64,000 bases of DNA, taken from NCBI GenBank assembly GCA_022778805.1, contig JALFSN010000001.1, forward strand, positions 1-64,000. Reading direction: 5' to 3'. The translations under genes were made by a program, and so were the position numbers. The notes under the pieces were generated by a model. It saw only the letters and a list, made by a program, of their open reading frames with translations, was not told the DNA's origin and ran no database searches. The stretch comes from Arcanobacterium sp. (lineage in GTDB: Bacteria > Actinomycetota > Actinomycetes > Actinomycetales > Actinomycetaceae). Each line of letters opens with the position of its first letter. The stretch's first letter is position 1. Shown here one piece after another: positions 36,272-45,269 of this stretch.

Positions 36272-37300
36272 GTGGCAACAATTTATTATGATGATGACGC
36301 CGATCTGAAATATCTGGATGGCAAGACGGTAGCCGTGATTGGCTATGGTTCCCAAGGCCATGCTCATGCGCTTAATCTGCGCGATTCCGGCGTAGACGTA
36401 GTGGTGGGGCTGCGCCCAGGGTCCAAGAGCGTCGCCAAAGCGGAAGAACAGGGGCTGCGAGTGGCATCTGTCGAAGATGCCACAAAGCAAGGCGATATTG
36501 TGATGATTCTGGCTCCCGATCAGTATCAGCGCACAATTTATGCGCAGCAGATTGAGCCTAATCTCAAACCGAATGCGGCGCTCTTTTTCGCCCATGGTTT
36601 TAACATTCGCTTCGGCTATATTAAGCCTGATGTTGGACACGACGTGTGCATGGTGGCTCCGAAAGGTCCAGGCCATATTGTACGTCGGCAGTTTGAAGAG
36701 GGGCGTGGCGTGCCAGATATTATCGCTGTGGAGCAAGACGCTTCTGGCGAGGCCTGGCAGATCACGCTGGCGTACGCCAAAGCTATCGGTGGCACCCGCG
36801 CTGGCGTGATTAAGACGACGTTCACTGAGGAAACCGAGACGGATCTCTTTGGCGAGCAAGCTGTGCTGTGCGGCGGTCTGAGCAAGCTGATTATGAGCGG
36901 CTTTGAGACCCTCGTGGCGGCTGGATATCAGCCGGAAATCGCTTATTTTGAGGTGTGCCATGAAATGAAGCTCATCGTTGATCTCATCAATGAGGGTGGC
37001 CTCTCTAAGATGCGGTGGAGCATTTCAGACACCGCCGAGTACGGCGATTACGTCTCCGGCCCGCGCGTGATTACGCCGGAGGTGAAAGCCAATATGAATG
37101 CGGTGCTCAGTGATATCCAAAGCGGTGCCTTTGCCCAACGGTTTATCGCCGATCAAGATAACGGCGCTCCGGAGTTCAAGGAGTTGCGCGCCGCTGGCGA
37201 AGAACATCAGATTGAAAAGGTGGGGCTTGAGCTGCGCAAGATGTTTGCGTGGGGATCTGCTGTCGATGAAGATTACCAGCAGGGGCATGCAGCACGCTGA
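36272..37300 (+). CDS. ilvC: Ketol-acid reductoisomerase
   Basis: IlvC converts acetolactate to dihydroxyisovalerate with NADPH and Mg. It has 342 residues, a class I (short) enzyme. The Rossmann fingerprint is [20 protein letters not shown], with a Arg-Pro-Gly-Ser-Lys-Ser loop (GLRPGSKS) that binds the NADPH phosphate. The knotted C-terminal domain carries [12 protein letters not shown] and [14 protein letters not shown] with metal-binding acids. GTG start with AGAGGAGA upstream, 106 bp after ilvN. A strong terminator follows at 37435. Confidence 0.96.
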   Translation: MATIYYDDDADLKYLDGKTVAVIGYGSQGHAHALNLRDSGVDVVVGLRPGSKSVAKAEEQGLRVASVEDATKQGDIVMILAPDQYQRTIYAQQIEPNLKPNAALFFAHGFNIRFGYIKPDVGHDVCMVAPKGPGHIVRRQFEEGRGVPDIIAVEQDASGEAWQITLAYAKAIGGTRAGVIKTTFTEETETDLFGEQAVLCGGLSKLIMSGFETLVAAGYQPEIAYFEVCHEMKLIVDLINEGGLSKMRWSISDTAEYGDYVSGPRVITPEVKANMNAVLSDIQSGAFAQRFIADQDNGAPEFKELRAAGEEHQIEKVGLELRKMFAWGSAVDEDYQQGHAAR

Positions 37301-37402
37301 AATGCGGTGCCTAGGCAAATGCTGGAGGATTGATGAGGCAAAAAGCACGTGAGGCCATACTCCGAACCTGAACAATCCAGTAGTCTGAGCCAGAGCAATC
37401 CC

Positions 37403-37429
37403 GTTGAATAATTCAGCTGAATAATCAAC
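37403..37429. repeat. Palindrome ahead of the ilvC terminator
   Basis: ATTCAGCTGAAT (37411-37422) is a perfect 12 bp palindrome flanked by GTTGA and TCAAC with a one-base offset. It lies 6 bp before the terminator stem and may stabilise the mRNA end or bind a protein. Confidence 0.4.
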
Positions 37430-37434
37430 AGAGA

Positions 37435-37485
37435 AGTACTGCCCGCAGCTTGGCTGAGAAGCCAGAGCTGCGGGCAGTACTTTTT
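37435..37485 (+). terminator. Strong intrinsic terminator after ilvBNC
   Basis: AGTACTGCCCGCAGCT (37435-37450) pairs with AGCTGCGGGCAGTACT (37466-37481), and an inner TGGCT/AGCCA stem is capped by GAGA. It is followed by TTTTT. This is the clearest intrinsic terminator in the window. Confidence 0.92.
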
Positions 37486-37586
37486 GCTCAACGCTTTTAT
37501 TCAGTGTGGGCACTGCTTTCTGCCCTGTGGCTCTGCTTTTCGTAGGTATTCTCCCTTCGATTCCTCACTCGGCTACAATGGCGCCT

Positions 37587-37721
37587 ATGAGCAATTCCAA
37601 TGGCAACGACTGGCAGCCGCGCAGGCCAAAGAAATCTCAGCGAATTATCGCTATGGTCGTGGTGCTCGCCATGATTTTCACCACCTTTATTGCGGCGCTA
37701 GCCGTAGCATTCGGCTCCTAA
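37587..37721 (+). CDS. Small single-helix membrane protein
   Basis: The protein has 44 residues. A hydrophilic, basic N-terminus (WQPRRPKKSQR) precedes one membrane helix (IIAMVVVLAMIFTTFIAALA), so the C-terminus probably faces outward. TACAAT (37574-37579) lies exactly 7 nt before the ATG, a leaderless start that supports reality of the gene and argues against a longer frame from 37506. No function known to me. It stands alone between the ilvC terminator and luxS. Confidence 0.65.
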   Translation: MSNSNGNDWQPRRPKKSQRIIAMVVVLAMIFTTFIAALAVAFGS

Positions 37722-37899
37722 TGGGAGCTGAGCGGATGAATGAATTCAGCTCGATCGGATAGAAGGCCGCCAGATAGAAGACCGCAGATCTAAATGCAGG
37801 AGCGTAGTAAAGCTGCACAGCAGAACTGAAGAAAGCACCTCATAGAAAAAGCCACAGGGACAGCTGATACGGGAACTCAGAAGAAGGGGAGAGAGCCAC

Positions 37900-38364
37900 A
37901 TGGAAAAAATTGCCAGCTTTACTGTAGATCACCAGGCACTGCTGCCAGGCCTGTACCTCTCGCGCAGAGATAGCCACGCCAGGACCGACGTCACGACGTT
38001 TGATTTGCGTTTTACAGCGCCCAATCGTGAGCCAGTGATGGACGTTCCGGCAGTGCACTCTATTGAGCATCTCGGAGCGAGCTATCTGCGCAACTGTGAC
38101 CGGAAAGATGAAGTTATCTATTTCGGCCCGATGGGGTGTCGCACGGGTTTCTATCTCGTGATGTTCGGCCAGCTGGATCCGGAAGATGTCGAGCAGCTAG
38201 TGCTGGATATGTGCGATTTTATTCTCGGCTATGACGGCGTGGTGGCCGGAGCGCAGCCTGAACAATGCGGCAACTACCTTGACCACAATCTCTCGATGGC
38301 AAAGTTCTATATCCGTCGTTACCGTGAGCAGTTGCAGTACCGGCGTTTCCGCTATCCGCAGTAA
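37900..38364 (+). CDS. luxS: S-ribosylhomocysteine lyase
   Basis: LuxS cleaves S-ribosylhomocysteine to homocysteine and DPD, the precursor of autoinducer-2, in the activated methyl cycle. It has 154 residues, the usual length. The metal ligands His53 and His57 are in HSIEHLGASYLRN, and Cys123 in PEQCGNYLDHNL. RCGFY-like GCRTGFYLVMFG is also present. GGGGAGAGAGCCAC precedes the ATG. No pfs/mtn or sahH gene is adjacent. Confidence 0.95.
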   Translation: MEKIASFTVDHQALLPGLYLSRRDSHARTDVTTFDLRFTAPNREPVMDVPAVHSIEHLGASYLRNCDRKDEVIYFGPMGCRTGFYLVMFGQLDPEDVEQLVLDMCDFILGYDGVVAGAQPEQCGNYLDHNLSMAKFYIRRYREQLQYRRFRYPQ

Positions 38365-38471
38365 CCATGCAGACAGCCACAGCGGACAGTCATACAGACA
38401 GACGGCTGCAGCACCATTTGCCCATTTTAGGCTCGCGCTCTGCAGAGCGTAAGCTAGCTGTGCAAAGACAT

Positions 38472-38516
38472 GCTGTGCCGCTGGTCATTGCTACCGACGT
38501 AAGCGCTCGGCACAGC
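38472..38516 (+). promoter_or_regulatory. Hairpin in the thrS leader
   Basis: GCTGTGCCG (38472-38480) and CGGCACAGC (38508-38516) form a perfect 9 bp stem with a 27 nt loop, 50 bp before thrS. No T-run follows, so it is not a simple terminator. It lacks the T-box sequence of Firmicutes. It may affect thrS translation or luxS mRNA ending. Confidence 0.4.
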
Positions 38517-38565
38517 TCAGTGTGCTCGCTGCCCTCGTATAGCAGTGAGCCGAAGAGGAGGCATC

Positions 38566-40578
38566 ATGCAGCTCATAATTAATGGCGACGCTACCCAGAT
38601 CGCCAGCCCGATCACCGGCGTAGATTTTTTCAAAGACCAGCCCACAGTAGTGGCGCTGCGCGTCAATGGTGAATTGAAAGATCTCGCCACGGAGCTCACG
38701 AGTCTCCCCGAGTCGGCCACGGTGCAGAGCGTAGACATCCATTCTGATGACGGACTCAACATTCTGCGGCATTCGTGTACTCACGTGCTGGCTCAAGCAG
38801 TGCAAAATAAGTTCCCCGACGTCAATCTGGGCATTGGCCCTTTCATTACGGATGGTTTCTACTACGACTTTGGCAACATACCGGCGGTCACCCCAGAGAT
38901 GCTGCGCGATCTGGAAAAAGACATGAAGCGCATCGTCAAAGAGGGACAGCGGTTCGTGCGGCGAGTGACGGACGAACAGACGGCCTTAGAAGAGCTGAAA
39001 GATCAGCCATATAAAATCGAATTAGTGAGCCTCAAGGGTGGCAGTGACGTCGAGCGCGATCAGGCCGCAGAGGGAGCCAGCATTGAGGTGGGGGGCGCAG
39101 AGCTCACCATGTACGACAATGTGAACCGCAAAGGCGATGTGGTGTGGACGGATTTGTGCCGTGGACCACATCTGCCCTCGACGAAGCTCATCGGCAACGG
39201 CTTTGCCCTCACTCGTTCCAGCGCTGCATATTGGCGTGGCGATCAGAAGAACGATTCACTCCAGCGGATTTATGGCACGGCATGGCCGAGCAAAGAGGAG
39301 CTCACTGCCTACCAAGACCGTATTGCAGAGGCAGAGCGACGCGATCACCGCAAGCTCGGCGCTCAGCTCGATCTGTTCAGCTTCCCCGATGAGATCGGCT
39401 CCGGACTGGCCGTCTTCCACCCCAAAGGTGGGATTGTGCGCATGGAGATGGAAAACTACTCGCGCCGCAAGCATCTAGAAGCGGGCTACAGCTTTGTGAA
39501 TACTCCGCATATCACCAAATCGAACCTCTACGAACTCTCCGGACATCTCGATTTTTACGCAGATGGTATGTATCCTCCGATGCACATGGATGAGGAGCGT
39601 GACGCCGATGGAAATATCGTCAAGCAGGGTGCGGATTATTATCTCAAGCCGATGAACTGCCCGATGCACAATCTGATCTACAGATCTCGGGGGCGCTCCT
39701 ATCGAGAACTGCCGCTGCGGCTCTTTGAATTCGGCACAGTCTACCGCAATGAGAAGAGCGGCGTGATTCACGGCCTGACCCGTGCCCGCGGATTCACTCA
39801 AGATGATGCGCATATTTATTGCACTCGGGATCAGATGAAAGCTGAGCTTGCCACGCTTTTGCAGTTCGTGCTGGACCTTTTGCGCGATTATGGCCTGGAT
39901 GATTTCTATTTGGAACTCTCCACAAAGAACCCCAACAAATTTGTGGGTAGTGACGACATCTGGGAAGAGGCGACAGATACGCTTGCGCAAGTGGCTGCAG
40001 AGTCAGGGTTGGAGCTGGTGCCTGATCCTGAGGGTGCAGCTTTCTATGGGCCAAAAATTTCAGTGCAAGCCCGCGATGCGCTAGGGCGCACATGGCAGAT
40101 GAGCACGATTCAACTCGATTTCAATCTGCCTGAGCGCTTCCAGCTCGAATACACGGCTCCCGACGGTTCTCACCAGCGGCCGGTGATGATTCACCGTGCC
40201 CTCTTTGGCTCGATTGAGCGATTCTTTGGTGTATTGGTGGAGCATTATGCGGGGGCATTCCCTGCTTGGCTCGCTCCGGTGCAGGTGAAGTTGGTTCCAG
40301 TGGCCGAAGCGTTCAACGGCTATTGCGAGCAGGTGGCTGCGCAGCTGAAAGCTGAAGGTGTGCGTGTAGAGATTGATGAGAGCGACGATCGCTTCGGTAA
40401 GAAGATTCGCAATGCCGCCAAAGAGAAAGTTCCCTTTACACTCATTGCCGGTGGAGAAGATGAGGCGGCAGGCGCTGTGAGCTTCAGGATGCGCGATGGC
40501 AGCCAAGACAATGGCGTGCCAGTAGATGAGGCTGTAGCGCGCATCGTCGAACAAATCCGCACACATGCGAATCAGTGA
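38566..40578 (+). CDS. thrS: Threonyl-tRNA synthetase
   Basis: The protein has 670 residues: TGS domain (about 1-65), editing domain with [12 protein letters not shown] (about 70), class II core with motif 2 (FRNE equivalent [21 protein letters not shown]), KPMNCPMH, motif 3 [17 protein letters not shown], and the anticodon-binding domain at the C-terminus. ATG 38566 has AAGAGGAGG upstream and is preferred over a frame start seven codons earlier. It shares a GTGA overlap with the Nudix gene, so the two are coupled. Confidence 0.95.
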   Translation: MQLIINGDATQIASPITGVDFFKDQPTVVALRVNGELKDLATELTSLPESATVQSVDIHSDDGLNILRHSCTHVLAQAVQNKFPDVNLGIGPFITDGFYYDFGNIPAVTPEMLRDLEKDMKRIVKEGQRFVRRVTDEQTALEELKDQPYKIELVSLKGGSDVERDQAAEGASIEVGGAELTMYDNVNRKGDVVWTDLCRGPHLPSTKLIGNGFALTRSSAAYWRGDQKNDSLQRIYGTAWPSKEELTAYQDRIAEAERRDHRKLGAQLDLFSFPDEIGSGLAVFHPKGGIVRMEMENYSRRKHLEAGYSFVNTPHITKSNLYELSGHLDFYADGMYPPMHMDEERDADGNIVKQGADYYLKPMNCPMHNLIYRSRGRSYRELPLRLFEFGTVYRNEKSGVIHGLTRARGFTQDDAHIYCTRDQMKAELATLLQFVLDLLRDYGLDDFYLELSTKNPNKFVGSDDIWEEATDTLAQVAAESGLELVPDPEGAAFYGPKISVQARDALGRTWQMSTIQLDFNLPERFQLEYTAPDGSHQRPVMIHRALFGSIERFFGVLVEHYAGAFPAWLAPVQVKLVPVAEAFNGYCEQVAAQLKAEGVRVEIDESDDRFGKKIRNAAKEKVPFTLIAGGEDEAAGAVSFRMRDGSQDNGVPVDEAVARIVEQIRTHANQ

Positions 40579-41189
40579 AAGATACATGCTGGCGCAGTGA
40601 GGTGCACGTGAGTGACGGGTGCGATGTCCACGCCATTGAGCGCGATGCCATCGAGCGTGAGTGGCCGCCCGATGCGGAGGGTTTCCCGCACCGGCAGGCC
40701 GCTCGCACAGTGCTGATCAATCCGGCAGGTGAGACGTACCTCATTCACGGCCACGACGTGGACGATCCAGATTTTAACTGGTGGTTCACGGTGGGCGGTG
40801 GCATCATGGCGGGGGAGAGCGCCCGTGAGGGCGCGGTGCGTGAGCTGCGTGAAGAGACGGGGCTTGTCATTTCTCCCGCCCGTCTCGAAGGCCCCGTCCT
40901 CTATCGGGAGGCGACCTTTCACTTTGTGGGAAACACGCGCAAACAAGATGAACACTTCTTCGTGGCGCGTCTCGATACTCACGAGGCAGATGCGGTGACG
41001 ACGGGCACAGGGCGAGAGCTGACGGCCCTCGAAGAGAATGTGCTCGATCAAGGCAGATGGTTCAGTTTGGGCCAGCTCACGGGACTCATAGAAGCGGGAG
41101 ATCACGTCTTTCCGCAGGACCTGGTGCACTATTTGCGTGGATGGCTCGCAGGATGGGACGGTTCCACCATCCACGTGACGGAGCGGTGA
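40575..41189 (+). CDS. Nudix hydrolase
   Basis: The protein has up to 204 residues. A complete Nudix box, [20 protein letters not shown] followed by TGL, lies at about 76-98 with the metal-binding REXXEE glutamates. The GTG overlaps the thrS stop (GTGA). GTG 40608 is an alternative start nearer the conserved domain. In many Actinobacteria a Nudix gene sits between thrS and yebC behind HIT, pgsA and pimA genes; here only the Nudix gene remains. The substrate is not predictable. Confidence 0.85.
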   Translation: MKDTCWRSEVHVSDGCDVHAIERDAIEREWPPDAEGFPHRQAARTVLINPAGETYLIHGHDVDDPDFNWWFTVGGGIMAGESAREGAVRELREETGLVISPARLEGPVLYREATFHFVGNTRKQDEHFFVARLDTHEADAVTTGTGRELTALEENVLDQGRWFSLGQLTGLIEAGDHVFPQDLVHYLRGWLAGWDGSTIHVTER

Positions 41190-41360
41190 CGACGTCACGA
41201 AGTATCGCTGCGCCGTCACGAAGCGTGAGAGGCCAACTGCAGAGCGAGTATTGTGAGCCAACTGGTGTAGTTCGTAGTGTGGTTCGTCGATTGTGGTTCG
41301 TAGATATGGGCGTATGCGCGCTAGAATATACCCAGTTTTTATCGTTCGAGGGAGGAAAAC

Positions 41361-42122
41361 GTGTCAGGACATTCCAAGTGGGCCACCACGAAGCATAAGA
41401 AAGCTGCTATCGACGCCAAGCGTGGCAAACTCTTTGCCCGCCTGATTAAAAATATCGAGGTCGCAGCGAAAACGGGCGGTCCTGATCCTGATGGCAATCC
41501 CACGCTTTTTGATGCCATTCAGAAAGCTAAGAAGAATTCGGTACCTGCAGACAACATTGACCGTGCGCTCAAGCGTGCCAGCGGCGAGGGCAAAGATGGT
41601 GTGCAGTACGAGCAGATCATCTATGAGGGGTATGCACAAGGTGGCGTGGCCGTTCTCATTGAGGTGCTCACCGACAACCGCAATCGGGCAGCTTCCGATG
41701 TGCGCGTTGGACTCACCCGCAATGGCGGCACGCTCGCTGAGTCTGGCTCTGTGAGCTATCTCTTCAACCGCAAAGGCGTCGTAGAAGTGCCAAAAGAGGC
41801 TGGCGTTGATGAAGACACGATCCTCATGGCAGTGCTGGATGCCGGAGCTGAAGAAGTCACGGACGACGGCGATATGTTTGCGGTGCTCTCGGATCCAAAA
41901 GACGTAGTGGACGTGCGCAAGGCTCTGGTGGATGCTGGCATTGATTACAACTCTGCCGAGGTACAGTTCGTGCCGAGTATGAAAGTGACGGTCGATCTGG
42001 AGACGGCGCAGAAAGTGCTCAAGCTGCTCGACGCCCTCGATGACCTTGACGACATCCAAAACGTCTATTCCAATATGGATATCCCTGAGGATGTAGCAGC
42101 TCAGCTAGAAGATGACGAGTGA
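41361..42122 (+). CDS. yebC: YebC/PmpR-family translational or transcriptional regulator
   Basis: The protein has 253 residues, the usual length. It begins [24 protein letters not shown], the invariant YebC start, and includes [22 protein letters not shown] and AGVDEDTIL. The family acts on DNA binding in some species and on ribosome stalling at proline-rich stretches in others. GGGAGGAAAAC precedes the GTG. TAGAAT at about 41320 may be the -10 box. It heads the ruvCAB block, as in many Actinobacteria. Confidence 0.94.
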   Translation: MSGHSKWATTKHKKAAIDAKRGKLFARLIKNIEVAAKTGGPDPDGNPTLFDAIQKAKKNSVPADNIDRALKRASGEGKDGVQYEQIIYEGYAQGGVAVLIEVLTDNRNRAASDVRVGLTRNGGTLAESGSVSYLFNRKGVVEVPKEAGVDEDTILMAVLDAGAEEVTDDGDMFAVLSDPKDVVDVRKALVDAGIDYNSAEVQFVPSMKVTVDLETAQKVLKLLDALDDLDDIQNVYSNMDIPEDVAAQLEDDE

Positions 42123-42155
42123 GCGGGCTAAATGAGCTAAAGAGGGGATAGCTGC

Positions 42156-42809
42156 GTGCGGATTCTCGGCGTTGATCCTGGCCTCACTCGCTGTGGCCTC
42201 GGCGTCATTGACTTTCAAGGCGGACGGCGCGTGCAATTGGTCGATGTGGATGTGGCGCGCTCTGCGCCGGAGCTTCCTCCGCACCAGCGGCTCCTCATCA
42301 TCTACAACAAGCTGGAGGAGACAATCCGGCTGCTGCGCCCCGACGTCATCGCTGCCGAGCGCGTCTTTGCCCAAGAAAATGTGCGTTCCGTGACCTCCAC
42401 CGCGCAAGTGGCAGGTATCGTCATGCTCGCTGCGGCTCAGCACGGTTTGCCGATGGCTTTTCACACTCCCTCGGAAGTTAAGGCAGCCGTCACGGGCAAT
42501 GGGCGAGCGCAGAAAATTCAGGTGCAGCTCATGGTGCAGCGAATTTTGGGGTTGGATTCGCTTCCACGTCCAAAGGATGCGGCCGACGCTTTGGCTATTG
42601 CCATCACACATGCTTGGCGTGGGGGAGCGCATCACATGGAATCAGACGATGCGAGTAGAGCGCAGCACGGCGGTGCTGGTATGCTGCCGCGGGCTGAGGG
42701 GCCGGATCTCACGCAAGCCCAGAAAATATGGGCGCGCGCTGAACGGCTGAGCTCCCGCCACGGAGCCGTCGCCCCCAAAACTTCTTCGCCCTCGTCCTCG
42801 CAGAAATGA
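42156..42809 (+). CDS. ruvC: Holliday junction resolvase RuvC
   Basis: RuvC nicks Holliday junctions symmetrically. It has 217 residues. The catalytic acids are Asp7 (ILGVDPGLTRCG), Glu in IAAERVFAQEN (about 68) and the Asp pair in RPKDAADALAIAITH (about 140). The extra C-terminal 55 residues are Ser/Ala-rich and probably disordered. GTG start, 33 bp after yebC, with AGAGGGGAT upstream. First of the ruvC-ruvA-ruvB run. Confidence 0.95.
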   Translation: MRILGVDPGLTRCGLGVIDFQGGRRVQLVDVDVARSAPELPPHQRLLIIYNKLEETIRLLRPDVIAAERVFAQENVRSVTSTAQVAGIVMLAAAQHGLPMAFHTPSEVKAAVTGNGRAQKIQVQLMVQRILGLDSLPRPKDAADALAIAITHAWRGGAHHMESDDASRAQHGGAGMLPRAEGPDLTQAQKIWARAERLSSRHGAVAPKTSSPSSSQK

Positions 42810-42934
42810 GCAAGAGGGCGCTGGGGTGGCGCTAGCGTGCGTCGCGTTGCCACGTCGCTACCGATATACTTGCTACGGCGGGCGGCATTGTCGCGGCGGC
42901 AGGTGAGCGTACATTCGATAGCGTGGAGGACACA

Positions 42935-43540
42935 ATGATTGCATCAGTGAGCGGCACAGTAGACGCCGTCACTACTAGCTCAGCTGTGATAAATGTCAGC
43001 GGCGTCGGCTTCGAGATATACGCTACGCCTGACACCCTCTCTCAGATACATGTGGGAGAAACAGCGGCGCTGTACACGACACTAGTAGTGAAAGAAGACT
43101 CGCTCACGCTCTTTGGCTTTGCCACTCTCGACGAAAAGGACGTATTTTCCACACTGCTCTCCGTCTCGGGAATTGGAGCGCGAACGGCGCTGGCGATTCT
43201 CTCCGTTTTACCTCCCGATGAGCTGCGCGCGGCGATTGCCGCCAAGAACGAAGCGGCGCTCACGCGCGTGCCTGGCATTGGCAAGAAAGGGGCACAGCGC
43301 ATGATTTTGGAAATCGGCACAAAACTCGGGCCAGCTCGCGCTGGTCTCGAAGCCACTGCTGGCTCTGCGAGCGCTGTGCCGACAAACCCCGATGTGCTTG
43401 AAGCGCTCGTCAATCTCGGCTGGCCCGAGCGTCTGGCTCAGAGCGCTATTGATGAGGCGTATGAGCTGGCAGGCGGACAGCACTTGGATATACCGGAATT
43501 GTTAAGGAATTCACTGCGGATTTTGGGAGCGAAGCGCTGA
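42935..43540 (+). CDS. ruvA: Holliday junction branch-migration subunit RuvA
   Basis: RuvA binds the four-way junction as a tetramer and loads RuvB. It has 201 residues: OB-fold N-domain ([18 protein letters not shown]), paired helix-hairpin-helix motifs ([35 protein letters not shown]) and the C-terminal three-helix domain that touches RuvB. GTGGAGG upstream favours ATG 42935 over an in-frame GTG at 42923. Its stop overlaps the ruvB start. Confidence 0.95.
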   Translation: MIASVSGTVDAVTTSSAVINVSGVGFEIYATPDTLSQIHVGETAALYTTLVVKEDSLTLFGFATLDEKDVFSTLLSVSGIGARTALAILSVLPPDELRAAIAAKNEAALTRVPGIGKKGAQRMILEIGTKLGPARAGLEATAGSASAVPTNPDVLEALVNLGWPERLAQSAIDEAYELAGGQHLDIPELLRNSLRILGAKR

Positions 43541-44571
43541 TGAACGAGGATTGGGAGATCACGTCGCAGGAGGCCACCGAGGCAGAGCGCGCCCAAGAGG
43601 CGGCATTGCGCCCCAAACGGCTCAGCGAATTCGTCGGGCAAGAGGTCGTGCGGAGCCAGCTCTCGCTGGTGCTGGATGCCGCTATCGCTCGCGGTACTTC
43701 CCCCGATCACGTGTTGCTCTCTGGCCCGCCAGGATTGGGAAAGACCACGCTGGCAATGATTATTGCGGCAGAAGTGAACGGTTCACTGCGGCTCACGAGT
43801 GGGCCAGCTATTCAACATCCTGGGGATTTGGCTGCGGTGCTCAGCTCTTTGCAAGAGGGCGATGTGCTGTTTATCGATGAGATTCATCGTCTCGCTCGCA
43901 CTGCTGAAGAGATGCTCTATTTAGCAATGGAAGATTTCCGCGTAGACGTGATGGTGGGTAAAGGGCCAGGAGCCACATCAATTCCGCTGCCATTACCCCC
44001 TTTCACTGTGGTAGGAGCTACCACGCGCGCCGGACTGTTGCCTGCTCCGCTACGAGATCGCTTCGGTTTCACTGCTCATCTCGACTACTACACGCACGAA
44101 GAATTGGCTCAAATCGTCGCCCGCAATGCGATAAAGCTCTCCGCAGATATCACGCCGGAAGCGGCAATGGAGATCGCTTCTCGCTCGCGTGGCACTCCGA
44201 GAGTGGCAAACCGGCTGCTGCGACGGGTGCAAGATTGGGCACAGGTGCGCGGGTCGGGGCTGCTCGATCTGGAGGCGGCGCAGGCGGCGCTCACGGTATT
44301 TGAAGTCGATGAAAGTGGGCTTGATCGCCTTGACCGCGACGTGATTCGGGCGATCATTACGCGCTTTGGCGGCGGGCCGGTGGGCTTGACCACTCTCGCC
44401 GTCTCGGTGGGAGAAGAGCCGGAAACCGTGGAGACAGTGTCTGAGCCGTATCTGGTGCGCGAGGGATTTTTAGTGCGCACTCCGCGCGGGAGAATGGCCA
44501 CTCCCTTAGCATTTCAACACTTGGGGCTCACCCCGCCCGAAAATTTTCAGCAGGGAGCGCTGTTTAACTGA
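43540..44571 (+). CDS. ruvB: Holliday junction branch-migration ATPase RuvB
   Basis: The protein has 343 residues and an AAA+ motor. Walker A is [14 protein letters not shown] (about 63-76), Walker [11 protein letters not shown], sensor 1 VGATTRAG, arginine finger region DRFGFT, and a C-terminal winged helix. The ATG overlaps the ruvA stop (TGATG), so expression is coupled. It completes the branch-migration complex with RuvA and works with RuvC. Confidence 0.96.
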   Translation: MNEDWEITSQEATEAERAQEAALRPKRLSEFVGQEVVRSQLSLVLDAAIARGTSPDHVLLSGPPGLGKTTLAMIIAAEVNGSLRLTSGPAIQHPGDLAAVLSSLQEGDVLFIDEIHRLARTAEEMLYLAMEDFRVDVMVGKGPGATSIPLPLPPFTVVGATTRAGLLPAPLRDRFGFTAHLDYYTHEELAQIVARNAIKLSADITPEAAMEIASRSRGTPRVANRLLRRVQDWAQVRGSGLLDLEAAQAALTVFEVDESGLDRLDRDVIRAIITRFGGGPVGLTTLAVSVGEEPETVETVSEPYLVREGFLVRTPRGRMATPLAFQHLGLTPPENFQQGALFN

Positions 44572-44684
44572 TCTCTCATTATCACATCGTGGATACGTTT
44601 TATAGCTATCACGCTGCGAAATTCGGAAATAGCCGAAAAGGCGGTAAACTCATATTCGGTTTACTCGGTTAAGGAATACGGAGC

Positions 44685-45095
44685 GTGCGCATGGGCGTTG
44701 AGCTTATTCTCATTCTCGTAGTGATGGTAGGGCTCTTTTGGTGGATGAGCAGAAGTGCCAGAAAGCAACAGGAGCGCATGAAAGAGCAGCGAGATGCTGC
44801 CATTGCGCTCGGCACTACCGTGATGACGAATGGTGGCTTCTTCGGCACCGTCGTCGATATTGATGGTGACGCCGTCACTCTTGAGTCTCCCTCTGGTGTG
44901 GAGACCGTGTGGTTGCGCTCAGCTATTGCGCAGGCAATGGATATTCCTTTCGCTCCTGCTGAAGAGGACGAGCGCGGTGCGGAGGATGATACCCAGCAGG
45001 AAGCTACAGCTACTGCCAGTGGTGAGGATGCTGCTGCGCCAGCGTCGTCGGCAGCTGAGGATCTAGCTTCTTCATCTGAGAATGAGGATAAATGA
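44685..45095 (+). CDS. yajC: YajC, Sec translocon accessory protein
   Basis: The protein has 136 residues. One N-terminal membrane helix (ELILILVVMVGLFWWM) is followed by the basic RSARKQQERMKEQ and the YajC soluble domain (TTVMTNGGFFGTVVDIDGDAVTLE). An acidic Ala/Glu/Ser-rich tail of about 45 residues ends the protein. GTG start with AAGGAATACGGAGC upstream. It precedes secD and secF. Confidence 0.9.
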   Translation: MRMGVELILILVVMVGLFWWMSRSARKQQERMKEQRDAAIALGTTVMTNGGFFGTVVDIDGDAVTLESPSGVETVWLRSAIAQAMDIPFAPAEEDERGAEDDTQQEATATASGEDAAAPASSAAEDLASSSENEDK

Positions 45096-45269
45096 TGTAT
45101 ACGACGCACTATTGCGGCGGAGGCTGTTGATGCTGACACGATGGAGGATATGGCCGTGCTACTTCTAATCCATTGACGTGACGGTTAGTTTTGATGTGAC
45201 AGTGAAGTGACGGCGAGCTCGGGTTCTACGCCCTAGCACGATAGTCGCACGAATGAAAATGAGAGCAAC

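Noticed and set aside
38365-38565. T-box riboswitch before thrS
   Set aside because: No T-box sequence, no specifier-loop architecture and no terminator/antiterminator pair are visible.
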